A stretch of DNA of 64,000 bases from an uncultured Christensenellaceae bacterium. Its GTDB lineage: Bacteria > Bacillota > Clostridia > Christensenellales > CAG-314. The translations under genes were made by a program, and so were the position numbers. Where the stretch lies: assembly GCA_910585195.1 (NCBI GenBank), contig CAJUCX010000008.1:1-64000 (forward strand), written 5' to 3'. Positions 1 to 7,776 of this stretch are shown piece after piece. Numbering within the stretch: the stretch's first letter is position 1; each line of letters starts with the position of its first letter. Under the pieces are notes generated by a model. It worked only from the letters and a program-made list of their open reading frames with translations. It made no database searches and was not told the DNA's origin.

Positions 1-42
1 ATTCCTGCGTTAAACAAGCAACCGCGAAACAAATGCAACAAA

Positions 43-80
43 TTGCAAAAACAAAAGCACGGTTTGCACCGTGCTTTTGT
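43..80 (-). terminator. Probable rho-independent terminator after the trmR-trhP operon
   Basis: A 13-bp perfect stem (51-63 with 68-80, loop TTGC) is followed on the minus strand by a T-rich tract (TTTTGTTTTTG). It lies beyond repeat R1, downstream of trhP, so it probably ends that transcript. The plus-strand side has a weaker T run, so it could also serve a gene to the left of the window. Confidence 0.5.
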
Positions 81-149
81 AAATTTTGTGCTTTCAAAAA
101 AATTTCCGCTTACACTGCTTGCATAGTTGTAGTTTACACAACTTTCAAT

Positions 150-375
150 ATTAAGTTTCGCCGCGAAATTTTTTTGGTATTTTGTGCGATGACACATCGC
201 AGTTTTTTTGTTTTTGTTTGCAAATAAGTTGCCTTATTTGCAAACAGATTTGTGCCGTAGGCTCTCATTAGTTCAAAACTGCAACTCGCTTTGCGAGAAG
301 ATTTGCAGTTTTGTTAGCCGTAGGCTCTCATTAGTTCAAAAGCACAACCGACGAAGTCGAGAGTTTTGTGCTTTT
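150..375. repeat. Structured intergenic repeat R1 (four hairpin modules, last two duplicated)
   Basis: Consecutive hairpins: module 0 TGCGATG/CATCGCA (about 187-203); module A, a perfect 13-bp stem 216-228/233-245 containing CAAATAAG; module B GCC-GTA-GGC; module C AAAACTGCAA/TTGCAGTTTT with a nested CTCGC/GCGAG hairpin. Modules B and C are then repeated with a different stem (CAAAAGCACAA/TTGTGCTTTTG). The same order of modules recurs near 2300, 9400, 15600, 62700 and 62850. The left flank is the reverse complement of the right end of R2. No coding function is seen. Confidence 0.8.
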
Positions 376-377
376 GT

Positions 378-1589
378 TTACTTACGCAATACGTCAAACT
401 TATGCAAATTTAAGTTGCAGTTTATTTTCAAGCGCTGCTGCACTATCTTTGCGTCGTCAACTTTGTTTCCGTCAAGGTCATACATTTCTTCAACAACAAT
501 TTGTTTCAAAAAATTGCCGTCGGGCGCAAGCACCTGCAAAACGTCGCCAACCGCAAAACGATTTCTCTGTTCTACTTCAACAAACTGCCCGTCGCTGTTT
601 AGCACCGTTGCGATAAAAATGCCTATCTGTTTTGGCTTTGAAGTTTCGTAACACTGTCTGTCGTAATCGCCGAAGTAAAAGCCCGTAGTATACTGCCTAT
701 GGCTTGTAAGTTGCAACTCGTTTTCCAAAACGGGGTCAATCTTGAAGTTTTGCCCTTCCTTATAATATGCGTCTATTGCACGGCGGTAAGCATTTACCAC
801 GCTTGCCACGTAAAAAGGAGATTTCATCCTGCCTTCTATCTTAAAACTGTCTATGCCTGCCGCGGCAAGTTTGTCTATATGGGCAAGCATATTCATATCC
901 TTTGAGTTCAAAATATAAGTGCCGCGCGCGTCTTCCTGCAAAGTCAATTTTTCCTGACTGCGGCTTACTTCGTTTATTTCGTACTCCCATCTGCAAGCCT
1001 GCACGCACTCGCCATAGTTGCCGTCTCTGCCGGTAAGATAGTTGGAAAGCAAGCAACGGCCGCTCATAGAAATACACATCGCGCCGTGCACAAATGCCTC
1101 GATTTCTACCTTGCCTTTTGTTTCCGCCGAAATTTCAGCAATTTCGCTTAAAGACAACTCGCGCGCAAGCACTACCCTCTGCGCCCCCTGTTTTGCCCAA
1201 AACTTAACGGCGGCAACGTTTGTGGTATTTGCCTGTGTGGAAATATGTATCGGCAAAGTCGGCTCTGCCTCTCTTACGACGTCAAAAATGCCTGCATCGC
1301 TTACCAAAACGGCGTCGACACCTGCTTGTTTCAACTGCTTTATATAAGGAGGCAGTCTTTTTATATCGTCGTTTTTGCCGTAGACGTTTACGGTAACGTA
1401 AACCTTTTTGCCGTATTTATGCGCAAACGCACAGCACTCGGCAATTTCTTCTACGGTAAAATTGTCGGCAAAAGCGCGCAAGCCAAATTCTTTGCCTGCC
1501 AAATAAACCGCGTCCGCGCCGAAATGCAGCGCCGTATAAAATTTTTCTTTATTGCCTGCTGGTGCAAGCAACTCGATTTTTTTGGTCAT
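378..1589 (-). CDS. trhP: Peptidase U32-family protein, probable tRNA uridine 5-hydroxylation enzyme TrhP
   Basis: A 403-aa U32-family protein starting MTKKIELLAPAGNKEKFYTA, the usual N-terminus of the family. The U32 signature is present around residues 163-182 (EAFVHGAMCISMSGRCLLS), followed by conserved Cys residues (ECVQACRW) that may bind a cluster or metal. Members of this family (YrrN/YrrO in Bacillus, TrhP/YegQ in E. coli) make 5-hydroxyuridine at the tRNA wobble position using prephenate. The next gene upstream in the operon is a TrmR-like methyltransferase, which supports this role over a true protease. The ribosome site is weak (AAAAGG). A collagenase-like protease label is common but probably wrong here. 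Confidence 0.85.
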   Translation of the reverse strand: MTKKIELLAPAGNKEKFYTALHFGADAVYLAGKEFGLRAFADNFTVEEIAECCAFAHKYGKKVYVTVNVYGKNDDIKRLPPYIKQLKQAGVDAVLVSDAGIFDVVREAEPTLPIHISTQANTTNVAAVKFWAKQGAQRVVLARELSLSEIAEISAETKGKVEIEAFVHGAMCISMSGRCLLSNYLTGRDGNYGECVQACRWEYEINEVSRSQEKLTLQEDARGTYILNSKDMNMLAHIDKLAAAGIDSFKIEGRMKSPFYVASVVNAYRRAIDAYYKEGQNFKIDPVLENELQLTSHRQYTTGFYFGDYDRQCYETSKPKQIGIFIATVLNSDGQFVEVEQRNRFAVGDVLQVLAPDGNFLKQIVVEEMYDLDGNKVDDAKIVQQRLKINCNLNLHKFDVLRK

Positions 1590-1624
1590 AACCTTTTATA
1601 TAAATAACTCTAAAATAACTTTTG

Positions 1625-2254
1625 TTAAATTTGCTTTTTTACTGATATAGAAATTCCGTCGCCGACTTCCGAAATTACGCTTTCAAAATCTCCGTCGGCA
1701 AACAAGTCGTTCAAAAACTTGTTCATATTCAACGCCATTCCGTAAGCGCGGTCTTTTTTGGGCGGCAAGTTCTCTACGTAACCGTGAAATAGCACGTTGT
1801 CGGCAACAAGCACTCCGCCGTCGTTCATCATCTTTTTTATGTAAGGCAAAAAATCGACGTACTGCGCTTTCGGTCCGTCCAAAAACACAAGGTCAAATTG
1901 CCCCGTCATCTTGTGGACTATTTCTCTTGCGTCGCCCTGAAAAACCGTTGCCCTGTCTTTTACGCCGTTGGCGGCAAAGTTCTGTTTTGCAAGCGCAATC
2001 ATTTGCTCGTCCATTTCTATCGTGTAAAGCCTTGCGTCTTTTGCACAGCGCAACATAATGCTGCCCGAGTAACCTATTGCAGTGCCTATCTCCAAAATAG
2101 TTTTCGGCTGTTTTAGCGTAACGATTGTTTTCAGCAACTGCTCGGTATCCGCAAGCATAATAGGCACGCCGTGCTTTTCCGCAAAGGCGCGCATATCTTG
2201 CAGTTTTTTGTCAACTGGTTTTAAGTTGTATAAACGGGTAAAAAAATCTGTCAT
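1625..2254 (-). CDS. trmR: O-methyltransferase, probable tRNA 5-hydroxyuridine methyltransferase
   Basis: A 209-aa class I SAM methyltransferase of the YrrM/COMT type: motif I ILEIGTAIGYSG, acidic loop YTIEMDE, and FLDGPKAQY with the metal-binding acidic residue. In Bacillus, YrrM (TrmR) methylates 5-hydroxyuridine to 5-methoxyuridine at tRNA wobble position 34. Here it lies 35 bp upstream of a U32-family gene, the same yrrM-yrrN/O pairing. The ATG at 2254 (MTDFFTRLYN) fits family length; the longer open frame to 2326 would run into repeat R2 and is rejected. The ribosome site (GAGAG) is poor. Confidence 0.83.
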   Translation of the reverse strand: MTDFFTRLYNLKPVDKKLQDMRAFAEKHGVPIMLADTEQLLKTIVTLKQPKTILEIGTAIGYSGSIMLRCAKDARLYTIEMDEQMIALAKQNFAANGVKDRATVFQGDAREIVHKMTGQFDLVFLDGPKAQYVDFLPYIKKMMNDGGVLVADNVLFHGYVENLPPKKDRAYGMALNMNKFLNDLFADGDFESVISEVGDGISISVKKQI

Positions 2255-2269
2255 ATCAAAAAAATTACT

Positions 2270-2470
2270 CTCTTCGTTCGTAATTATTTTTGGTCTGCGG
2301 AGTGCTCCGCACGATATTGTTTTCAAATAAGTTTCTTATTTGCAAACAGATTCGAGCCGTAGGCTAACCCATGTCCAAAAGTGCAACCGACGGGCGGATA
2401 TTTTGCACTTTTGTAATTCGCGCGGAGCGCTCCGACAGCCCAAAAAAATTTCGCGGCGAGATTTTACACT
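2270..2470. repeat. Structured repeat R2 with long terminal inverted repeats (MITE-like)
   Basis: Contains hairpin 0 (GCGGAG/CTCCGC), hairpin A (2324-2331/2335-2342), hairpin B (AGCC-GTA-GGCT), hairpin C (CAAAAGTGCAA 2376-2386 with TTGCACTTTTG 2403-2413, nested CCG/CGG), then a second GCGGAGCGCTCCG. The right end (about 2419-2467) is an imperfect reverse complement of the left end (about 2275-2318), giving terminal inverted repeats of about 40 bp. It lies between rnjA and trmR on the same strand and could affect co-transcription. Confidence 0.75.
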
Positions 2471-2523
2471 GTTCTCTATGTGAACTAAAAATCTGTAAGT
2501 AATGTTAGCGGAAATTTTTTTGC

Positions 2524-4191
2524 TTAGTCTTCATATATTATCGGCAAAACCATAGGTCTGCGCTTGATTTTATGTCCCAAATAACCGCGTACGGCTTTTA
2601 CGATAGAAACTTTAATTTGATTTAACGAGTAGTTTTTGAAGTCTACGTTCTTTATTGCGCCGTGTACGACGGAGCGAAGTTCCGCCATCAATTCGGAACT
2701 TGTCTTGTCGCCCGTGTATATAAAGCCGCGGCTGATAATTTCAGGCTCGTGCGAAATCGTGCCGTCGCTTCTGTCAAGACCTATTACTATAAGCAATATG
2801 CCTTCTTCCGCCAACTCGATTCTGTCTTTCAACACAACGTTGCCTACGTCGCCGACGCCCAAACCGTCTACAAGCACGCCGCCGGATTTTACCGAACCTG
2901 CCTTTAATATCTTTTTGCCTGTTATCGCTACCACGTCGCCTATGTCGGGTATGACTATGCTGTCATAATGCATACCCAAAGTGTGCGCCAAATCTGCGTG
3001 CTGCTTCAAATGACGATATTCTCCGTGCACAGGGATAAAGAACCTCGGTTTCAAAAGCGTGTGTATAAGTTTAAGTTCTTCTCTGCAAGCATGACCGGAA
3101 ACGTGAATTGCCGCAATTTTGTCGTAAATTACCGTTGCGCCCAGTCTATATAAATTGTTAATTACGGAATATACGTCCTTTTCGTTTCCCGGTATCGGCG
3201 AGCCGGATATTATAATAGTGTCGTTTTTGCCGATTTTTACCTTATTAAATCCGCCGGTGGACATTCTCGTCAAGGCGCTCATAGGTTCACCCTGCGTGCC
3301 TGTGGATAAAATCAACAAATTTTTGTCGGGTATGCCGTTTATATTGTCGATGTCCACCATTATTTTTTCGTTGTAGTTTATTACACCTACTTTTTTGGCA
3401 ATTTCTATGTTATTAAGCATACTTCTGCCGCTTATGGCGACTTTTCGCTTATAACGCATCGCAATGTCGATAATCTGCTGCAGCCTGTCTACGTTTGACG
3501 CAAACGTCGCCAAAATAATGCGCTTGTCTTTGGCTTCCATAAAAATCCTGTCCAAAGATGCGGCAACGACGGATTCGCTCATCGTGTAGCCTTCGCGCTC
3601 TACGTTTGTGGACTCGCTCAACAACAGCAAAACGCCTTTTTTGCCTATTTCCGCAATGCGGTTTAAGTCCATTATCTCGCCGCCAAGCGGTGTAAAATCC
3701 ACCTTGAAGTCGCCCGTAACGAAAACAACGCCGATAGGCGTAGTTATGGAAACCGCCACGCTGCCTGCGACGGAATGGCTTACGTGCACGAACTCGCACA
3801 CAAACTTGCCCAGTTTTACTACCGATTTATTTGATATGGCAACAAGTTCCGCACCGTCAATCTTTCTTTCCAAAAGTTTGTGCTCTGCCATACCCAAAGT
3901 CAGCCTCGTGCCGTATACGGGTATCTTAAATTCGCTTAAAATGTAAGGCACTGCGCCGATATGGTCCTCGTGCCCGTGTGTCAAAATCAACCCCTTTATT
4001 TTGTCTTTGTTTTGGCGCAGGTAGGTTACGTCGGGAATTACCAAGTCCACTCCCGGCATATCAGCCGTAGGGAATGCAAGTCCCGCATCGACAATAATTA
4101 TGTCGTCGCCGTATTCAAACGCCGTCATATTTTTGCCGATTTCTCCGACACCGCCCAAAAAGACAACTTTAAGGCTTTTTGTCTTTTTCAT
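2524..4191 (-). CDS. rnj: Ribonuclease J
   Basis: A 555-aa metallo-beta-lactamase/beta-CASP RNase. It carries GGVGEIGKNM near the N-terminus, the zinc motif LTHGHEDHIG, the later ligands SHSVAGS and TGDFK, and the C-terminal RNase J segment HVSGHA and PVHGEYRHL. Length matches RNase J1/J2 (about 555 aa). It acts as 5'-3' exo- and endoribonuclease in mRNA turnover and rRNA maturation in Firmicutes. The start at 4191 (MKKTKSLKVVF) is chosen because AGAGGAGAAAT lies directly upstream; the longer frame to 4215 would swallow this site. Transcribed away from serC. Confidence 0.95.
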   Translation of the reverse strand: MKKTKSLKVVFLGGVGEIGKNMTAFEYGDDIIIVDAGLAFPTADMPGVDLVIPDVTYLRQNKDKIKGLILTHGHEDHIGAVPYILSEFKIPVYGTRLTLGMAEHKLLERKIDGAELVAISNKSVVKLGKFVCEFVHVSHSVAGSVAVSITTPIGVVFVTGDFKVDFTPLGGEIMDLNRIAEIGKKGVLLLLSESTNVEREGYTMSESVVAASLDRIFMEAKDKRIILATFASNVDRLQQIIDIAMRYKRKVAISGRSMLNNIEIAKKVGVINYNEKIMVDIDNINGIPDKNLLILSTGTQGEPMSALTRMSTGGFNKVKIGKNDTIIISGSPIPGNEKDVYSVINNLYRLGATVIYDKIAAIHVSGHACREELKLIHTLLKPRFFIPVHGEYRHLKQHADLAHTLGMHYDSIVIPDIGDVVAITGKKILKAGSVKSGGVLVDGLGVGDVGNVVLKDRIELAEEGILLIVIGLDRSDGTISHEPEIISRGFIYTGDKTSSELMAELRSVVHGAIKNVDFKNYSLNQIKVSIVKAVRGYLGHKIKRRPMVLPIIYED

Positions 4192-4416
4192 ATTTCTCCT
4201 CTTTTCAATGTTCAAAAAAATTTATGTCAACGGTCGTACACGCTCACGCCGTTAAAACCAGGTTTTCGACAAAACGCAACACTGCCATTTTATCTAAAAA
4301 TTTACTTTAATAAGTATAACCTAATTTGACAAAAAAAACAACCTAATACGCCTCACATTGTTGCACGGAATTTTCAACTTCTTTTGCCTTTTTTTGTAAA
4401 AATTATATATTCGCTC

Positions 4417-4468
4417 TTGATTTTTGTTGCATTTCAAAGTATAATATAAAAAAGTCCGCATGGGACTT
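4417..4468 (+). promoter_or_regulatory. serC promoter with a stem-loop at the transcript start
   Basis: -35 TTGATT (4417-4422), 17-bp spacer, -10 TATAAT (4440-4445). The predicted start near 4452 falls at the first base of a hairpin (AAGTCC, loop GCATG, GGACTT), so the mRNA would begin with a 5' stem-loop just before the ribosome site AGAGGTG. Such hairpins can protect an mRNA from 5' decay; that role is inferred. Confidence 0.7.
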
Positions 4469-4487
4469 AAAACAAGAGGTGATTACT

Positions 4488-5600
4488 ATGAGTAGAGTTT
4501 ACAATTTCTCTGCCGGCCCTTCTATGTTGCCGGAAGAAGTATTGAAACAAGCACAAGCAGAAATGCTGGACTACAACGGCTCCGGCATGAGCGTTTGCGA
4601 AATGAGCCACCGTTCGAAGTGGTATACGGACATTAACAGCGAAGCAGAAGCGCTTCTTCGCGAATTGATGGGCATTCCTGACAATTATCACGTAATGTTC
4701 GTTCAAGGCGGCGCTTCCACTCAGTTCGAAGCAATTCCGCTTAACTTGCTTGGCAAAAACAACAAAGCAGGTTACTGCGTAACGGGCAACTTCGCTAACA
4801 AATCTTACAGCGAAGCAAAAAAATACGGTGATATTTACGTAGCATCTTCAAGCAAAGAAGACAACTACACTTACATCCCTAAAGAGCTTAAGATAGAACC
4901 TGACTCTGCATACATTCACATTTGCAACAACAACACTATCTTCGGTACGGAATATCACTACGTTCCCGATACCAAAGGCGTAAACCTTGTTGCCGATATG
5001 TCAAGCGACATTTTGTCAAGACCTGTTGACGTAAGCAAATATGCAGTTATCTATGCCGGCGCACAAAAGAACGTTGCACCAGCAGGCGTAACAATCGTTA
5101 TAGTAAGAAACGACCTCATTGCAGTTAAACAAGAAGACGGCTCTGTTCTCGGCAACGACAACACGCAGGCTATATGCCCTACTATGCTTAAATGGAGCAC
5201 TCAGGCTAAAGAACACAGCTTGTACAACACTCCTCCTTGCTTCCCTACTTATATGGCAATGTTGGTTTTCAGACATCTTAAAAAACTCGGCGGCTTGGAA
5301 GCAATGGCAAAGAGAAACAAAGAAAAAGCAGCAATACTTTATGACTTCCTTGACAGTCAAGATTATTACAAAGCGCCTGTCGCAAAAGAAGACCGTTCTT
5401 TGATGAACGTTCCGTTTGTTTCTCCAAACAAAGACCTCGACGCAAAATTCGTTAAAGAAGCAACTGCAGCAGGTTTGGTAAGCCTTAAAGGCCACAGACT
5501 TGTCGGCGGTATGCGCGCAAGCATCTACAACGCTATGCCTATCGAAGGCGTTAAGAAGTTGGTTGAATTTATGAAGAAGTTTGCCAGCGAAAACAAATAA
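4488..5600 (+). CDS. serC: Phosphoserine aminotransferase
   Basis: A 370-aa class V PLP aminotransferase making 3-phosphoserine from 3-phosphohydroxypyruvate and glutamate. Seen: N-terminus VYNFSAGPSMLPEEVL, MSHRS, FVQGGASTQFEAIP, the PLP-lysine motif YAGAQKNVAPAG, and the C-terminal GHRLVGGMRASIYNAMP, all typical of SerC. The ATG at 4488 has AGAGGTG at good spacing; an in-frame GTG at 4479 sits inside that site and is rejected. Followed by serA, so the two form the serine synthesis operon; serB is not in this window. Confidence 0.95.
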   Translation: MSRVYNFSAGPSMLPEEVLKQAQAEMLDYNGSGMSVCEMSHRSKWYTDINSEAEALLRELMGIPDNYHVMFVQGGASTQFEAIPLNLLGKNNKAGYCVTGNFANKSYSEAKKYGDIYVASSSKEDNYTYIPKELKIEPDSAYIHICNNNTIFGTEYHYVPDTKGVNLVADMSSDILSRPVDVSKYAVIYAGAQKNVAPAGVTIVIVRNDLIAVKQEDGSVLGNDNTQAICPTMLKWSTQAKEHSLYNTPPCFPTYMAMLVFRHLKKLGGLEAMAKRNKEKAAILYDFLDSQDYYKAPVAKEDRSLMNVPFVSPNKDLDAKFVKEATAAGLVSLKGHRLVGGMRASIYNAMPIEGVKKLVEFMKKFASENK

Positions 5601-5622
5601 TAACGCACCAAACTAAACTTTA

Positions 5623-5654
5623 TATTTGCAGACGGGATTGCCCGTCTGCAAATA
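5623..5654 (+). promoter_or_regulatory. 14-bp perfect hairpin between serC and serA
   Basis: A 14-bp perfect inverted repeat (5623-5636 with 5641-5654, loop ATTG) ends 9 bases before the AAGGAG of serA. There is no long T run, so it is more likely an mRNA processing or stability element, or a weak attenuator, than a full terminator. Confidence 0.6.
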
Positions 5655-5674
5655 ATTATATTAAGGAGATTATT

Positions 5675-6838
5675 ATGAAAGAAGTTTTGAGATTAAACCC
5701 TATCAGTCCGTTGATTGACTCGGTTTTCGGCGACAAATATAAACTTGTTGCCGAGTCGGAATCCCCTGTCGGCATACTCGTGCGCAGTTTCAAAATGCAC
5801 GAATATCAACCTGCAAAATCGGTTCTTTGCGTAGGCCGTGCAGGCGCAGGCGTAAACAACATTCCTTGCGACAAATATGCAGAACAAGGCATCGTCGTAT
5901 TTAACACCCCTGGCGCAAACGCAAATGCCGTAAAAGAATTGGTATTGTTGAGCCTTCTTCTTTGCGGAAGAAAAATCATACCGGGCATTGCTTGGGCACA
6001 AAGCCTTAAAGACCAAGAAGGCGTTGACGTAGGTCCTGCAGTAGAAAAAGGCAAAGGTCAATTTGTCGGCGGCGAAATTTTGGGCAAGAAAATAGGCATA
6101 TACGGTTTGGGCGCAATCGGTCGCCTGGTTGCAAACGCTTGCGTAGCACTAGGTATGAACGTAGTTGCTTACAACCGCACGGTACGCGACGAAATCAAAA
6201 AAGAGCTTGACCCGAAAGTTAAACTCGTAAATTCTTTTGAAGAGTTGATTGAAGGTTGCGATTATCTTTCACTTCACGTTGCATTAAAAGACAACACGAG
6301 AGAATGCGTAAATGCGGCAACAATCGCTAAAATGAACGACGGCGCAAGCATAGTAAACGCTGCCCGCGGAGAACTCGTAAACGTTGCAGACGTAAAAGCA
6401 GCCCTTGCAAGCGGAAAACTCAACAGATACGTAGTAGACTTCCCTAGTGCAGACACTTTGGGCGTAGACGGAATTATCCCTATCCCTCACCTCGGTGCTT
6501 CTACTCCTGAGGCAGAAGACAACTGTGCAGTTATGGCAGGTAAAGAACTTGTTGACTTTGTTGAAAACGGAAACATTGTAAACAGCGTAAACTACCCTGA
6601 CGTTTCACTTGCAAAATCAGGCGCGCAAAGAGTAGTAGTATTGCTTAACGTAGCAGAATGCCCTTGCGATGCAGTCAAAGCGGCATTTGCAAAAGCCGGC
6701 GTAAAAATAGTAAACTCTGTTTGCAAAAACGGCAAAGCAACTTCCGCGGCAATATTCGATATCGACAAAAAAGCAGACGACAAACTTGTAAAAGAACTCG
6801 AAGCAGTTGGCGGCGTAGTTAAAGCAAGACTTATCTAA
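5675..6838 (+). CDS. serA: D-3-phosphoglycerate dehydrogenase
   Basis: A 387-aa D-2-hydroxyacid dehydrogenase catalysing the first step of serine synthesis. Seen: NAD-binding GLGAIGRLVANACVALGMNV, the NAARGELVN segment, and the catalytic His in PIPHLGASTPEAEDN. The C-terminus (about residues 315-387) looks like a short ACT-type regulatory domain, as in the ~390-aa SerA forms lacking the intervening domain. Start has AAGGAGATT at ideal spacing. Its operon partner is serC. Feedback by serine through the ACT-like region is possible but unproven. Confidence 0.93.
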   Translation: MKEVLRLNPISPLIDSVFGDKYKLVAESESPVGILVRSFKMHEYQPAKSVLCVGRAGAGVNNIPCDKYAEQGIVVFNTPGANANAVKELVLLSLLLCGRKIIPGIAWAQSLKDQEGVDVGPAVEKGKGQFVGGEILGKKIGIYGLGAIGRLVANACVALGMNVVAYNRTVRDEIKKELDPKVKLVNSFEELIEGCDYLSLHVALKDNTRECVNAATIAKMNDGASIVNAARGELVNVADVKAALASGKLNRYVVDFPSADTLGVDGIIPIPHLGASTPEAEDNCAVMAGKELVDFVENGNIVNSVNYPDVSLAKSGAQRVVVLLNVAECPCDAVKAAFAKAGVKIVNSVCKNGKATSAAIFDIDKKADDKLVKELEAVGGVVKARLI

Positions 6839-6867
6839 ACGATATCTATATTGTATAAGAAAATTTA

Positions 6868-6902
6868 CAAAAAAAAGACCGACTATGTCGGTCTTTAATT
6901 TT
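6868..6902. terminator. Bidirectional terminator between serA and the DsbA-like gene
   Basis: A 10-bp stem AAAGACCGAC/GTCGGTCTTT (6874-6883/6887-6896) has an A run on its left and a T-rich tail on its right, so it can end both the serA transcript and the convergent minus-strand transcript. Confidence 0.85.
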
Positions 6903-6918
6903 TAATTTCGGTTTGAAA

Positions 6919-7647
6919 TTATTTAATAATTCTTGCGCCTGATACAGGTTCGCCAAGCAAAGCCTTTTCGAAGTTGGCTTGAAGAATTGCACCTTCAAGT
7001 ACGACTTTTTCGTCAAAGACAAACATCGGGCACATCTGGCAATCATATTTAGTGTCGCCGATTTCATCCGTATCACGTTTAACGTCAGCGGCATAGTCGC
7101 CTTTAAGAACTCTTTCTCTAAGCGGCCAAATATCGTTTACGTATTTTTTAGCCAATGCGCAAATTACGTCAAGGTTGCCCATATCAAGACCGTCTTCGAA
7201 ATATGCTTGTTGCATATCGGAAAGAAGCGGCTCGAATGCTTCCGGTTTAACTTCTCTTACAAGATAAAGCATTTGATGTGCTTGCAAAGTGTTAGGTTTT
7301 ACACTTATTCTTGTAAGTTCAAAATTCAAACCTGCTCTTGACGCCCAACGGTGAAGCGGAGTGCTCTTTGTAGGGTCCCAATCTGCGGTATCGTCGTTTG
7401 CGACTTGAATTGCCTTGTAGTCGCCGCCTACCTGTGCTCTTACAAGTGCAGGATGTTCGCCTCCTACTTTTACGTCTGTGCTTCCGCCCGGAAGGTCAGG
7501 GTAAATCATATAGCCGCGGAAAACGATTTCCAAATCTTCTTCCTTAATTTTACCCGCTTTTACAAGTTTGTCGATTGCCTTATGCAGATTTATTTTGCCG
7601 ATACGGCACCAACTGCATATTACGTCGTAAAAAACTTCGATTTTCAT
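6919..7647 (-). CDS. DsbA-family (FrnE-like) thioredoxin-fold oxidoreductase
   Basis: A 242-aa cytoplasmic protein (no signal peptide) beginning MKIEVFYDVICSWCRIGK, with a CxxC active site (CSWC) at about residues 11-14, the N-terminal arrangement of DsbA-like FrnE/2-hydroxychromene isomerase proteins. The helical insertion follows (residues about 60-180). In the region where family members carry the cis-proline as GVPxF, this protein reads YDCQMCPMFVF, adding a second CxxC just before the proline, which is unusual. AGGAGG lies upstream. The substrate is unknown. Confidence 0.82.
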   Translation of the reverse strand: MKIEVFYDVICSWCRIGKINLHKAIDKLVKAGKIKEEDLEIVFRGYMIYPDLPGGSTDVKVGGEHPALVRAQVGGDYKAIQVANDDTADWDPTKSTPLHRWASRAGLNFELTRISVKPNTLQAHQMLYLVREVKPEAFEPLLSDMQQAYFEDGLDMGNLDVICALAKKYVNDIWPLRERVLKGDYAADVKRDTDEIGDTKYDCQMCPMFVFDEKVVLEGAILQANFEKALLGEPVSGARIIK

Positions 7648-7681
7648 TTTAGTTCCTCCTGTTTTTTCTAATTTATTACAA

Positions 7682-7708
7682 TGGCGTTCCGGTAAAACCG
7701 GAACGCCA
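7682..7708 (-). terminator. Strong 12-bp hairpin between symporter and DsbA-like genes
   Basis: A perfect inverted repeat TGGCGTTCCGGT / ACCGGAACGCCA with a 3-base loop. On the minus strand it follows the symporter gene and precedes the DsbA-like start, but no clean T run follows, so it may only attenuate read-through or protect the mRNA 3' end. Confidence 0.55.
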
Positions 7709-7776
7709 CTGAAAAATCATGTTTTAGTTTTTGAATAAAACTTCTTAAATAAGATTACTCTTTACCTTTAAGAATA

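Noticed and set aside
208..651. 147-aa plus-strand frame
   Set aside because: Antisense shadow of trhP plus repeat R1; no ribosome site.
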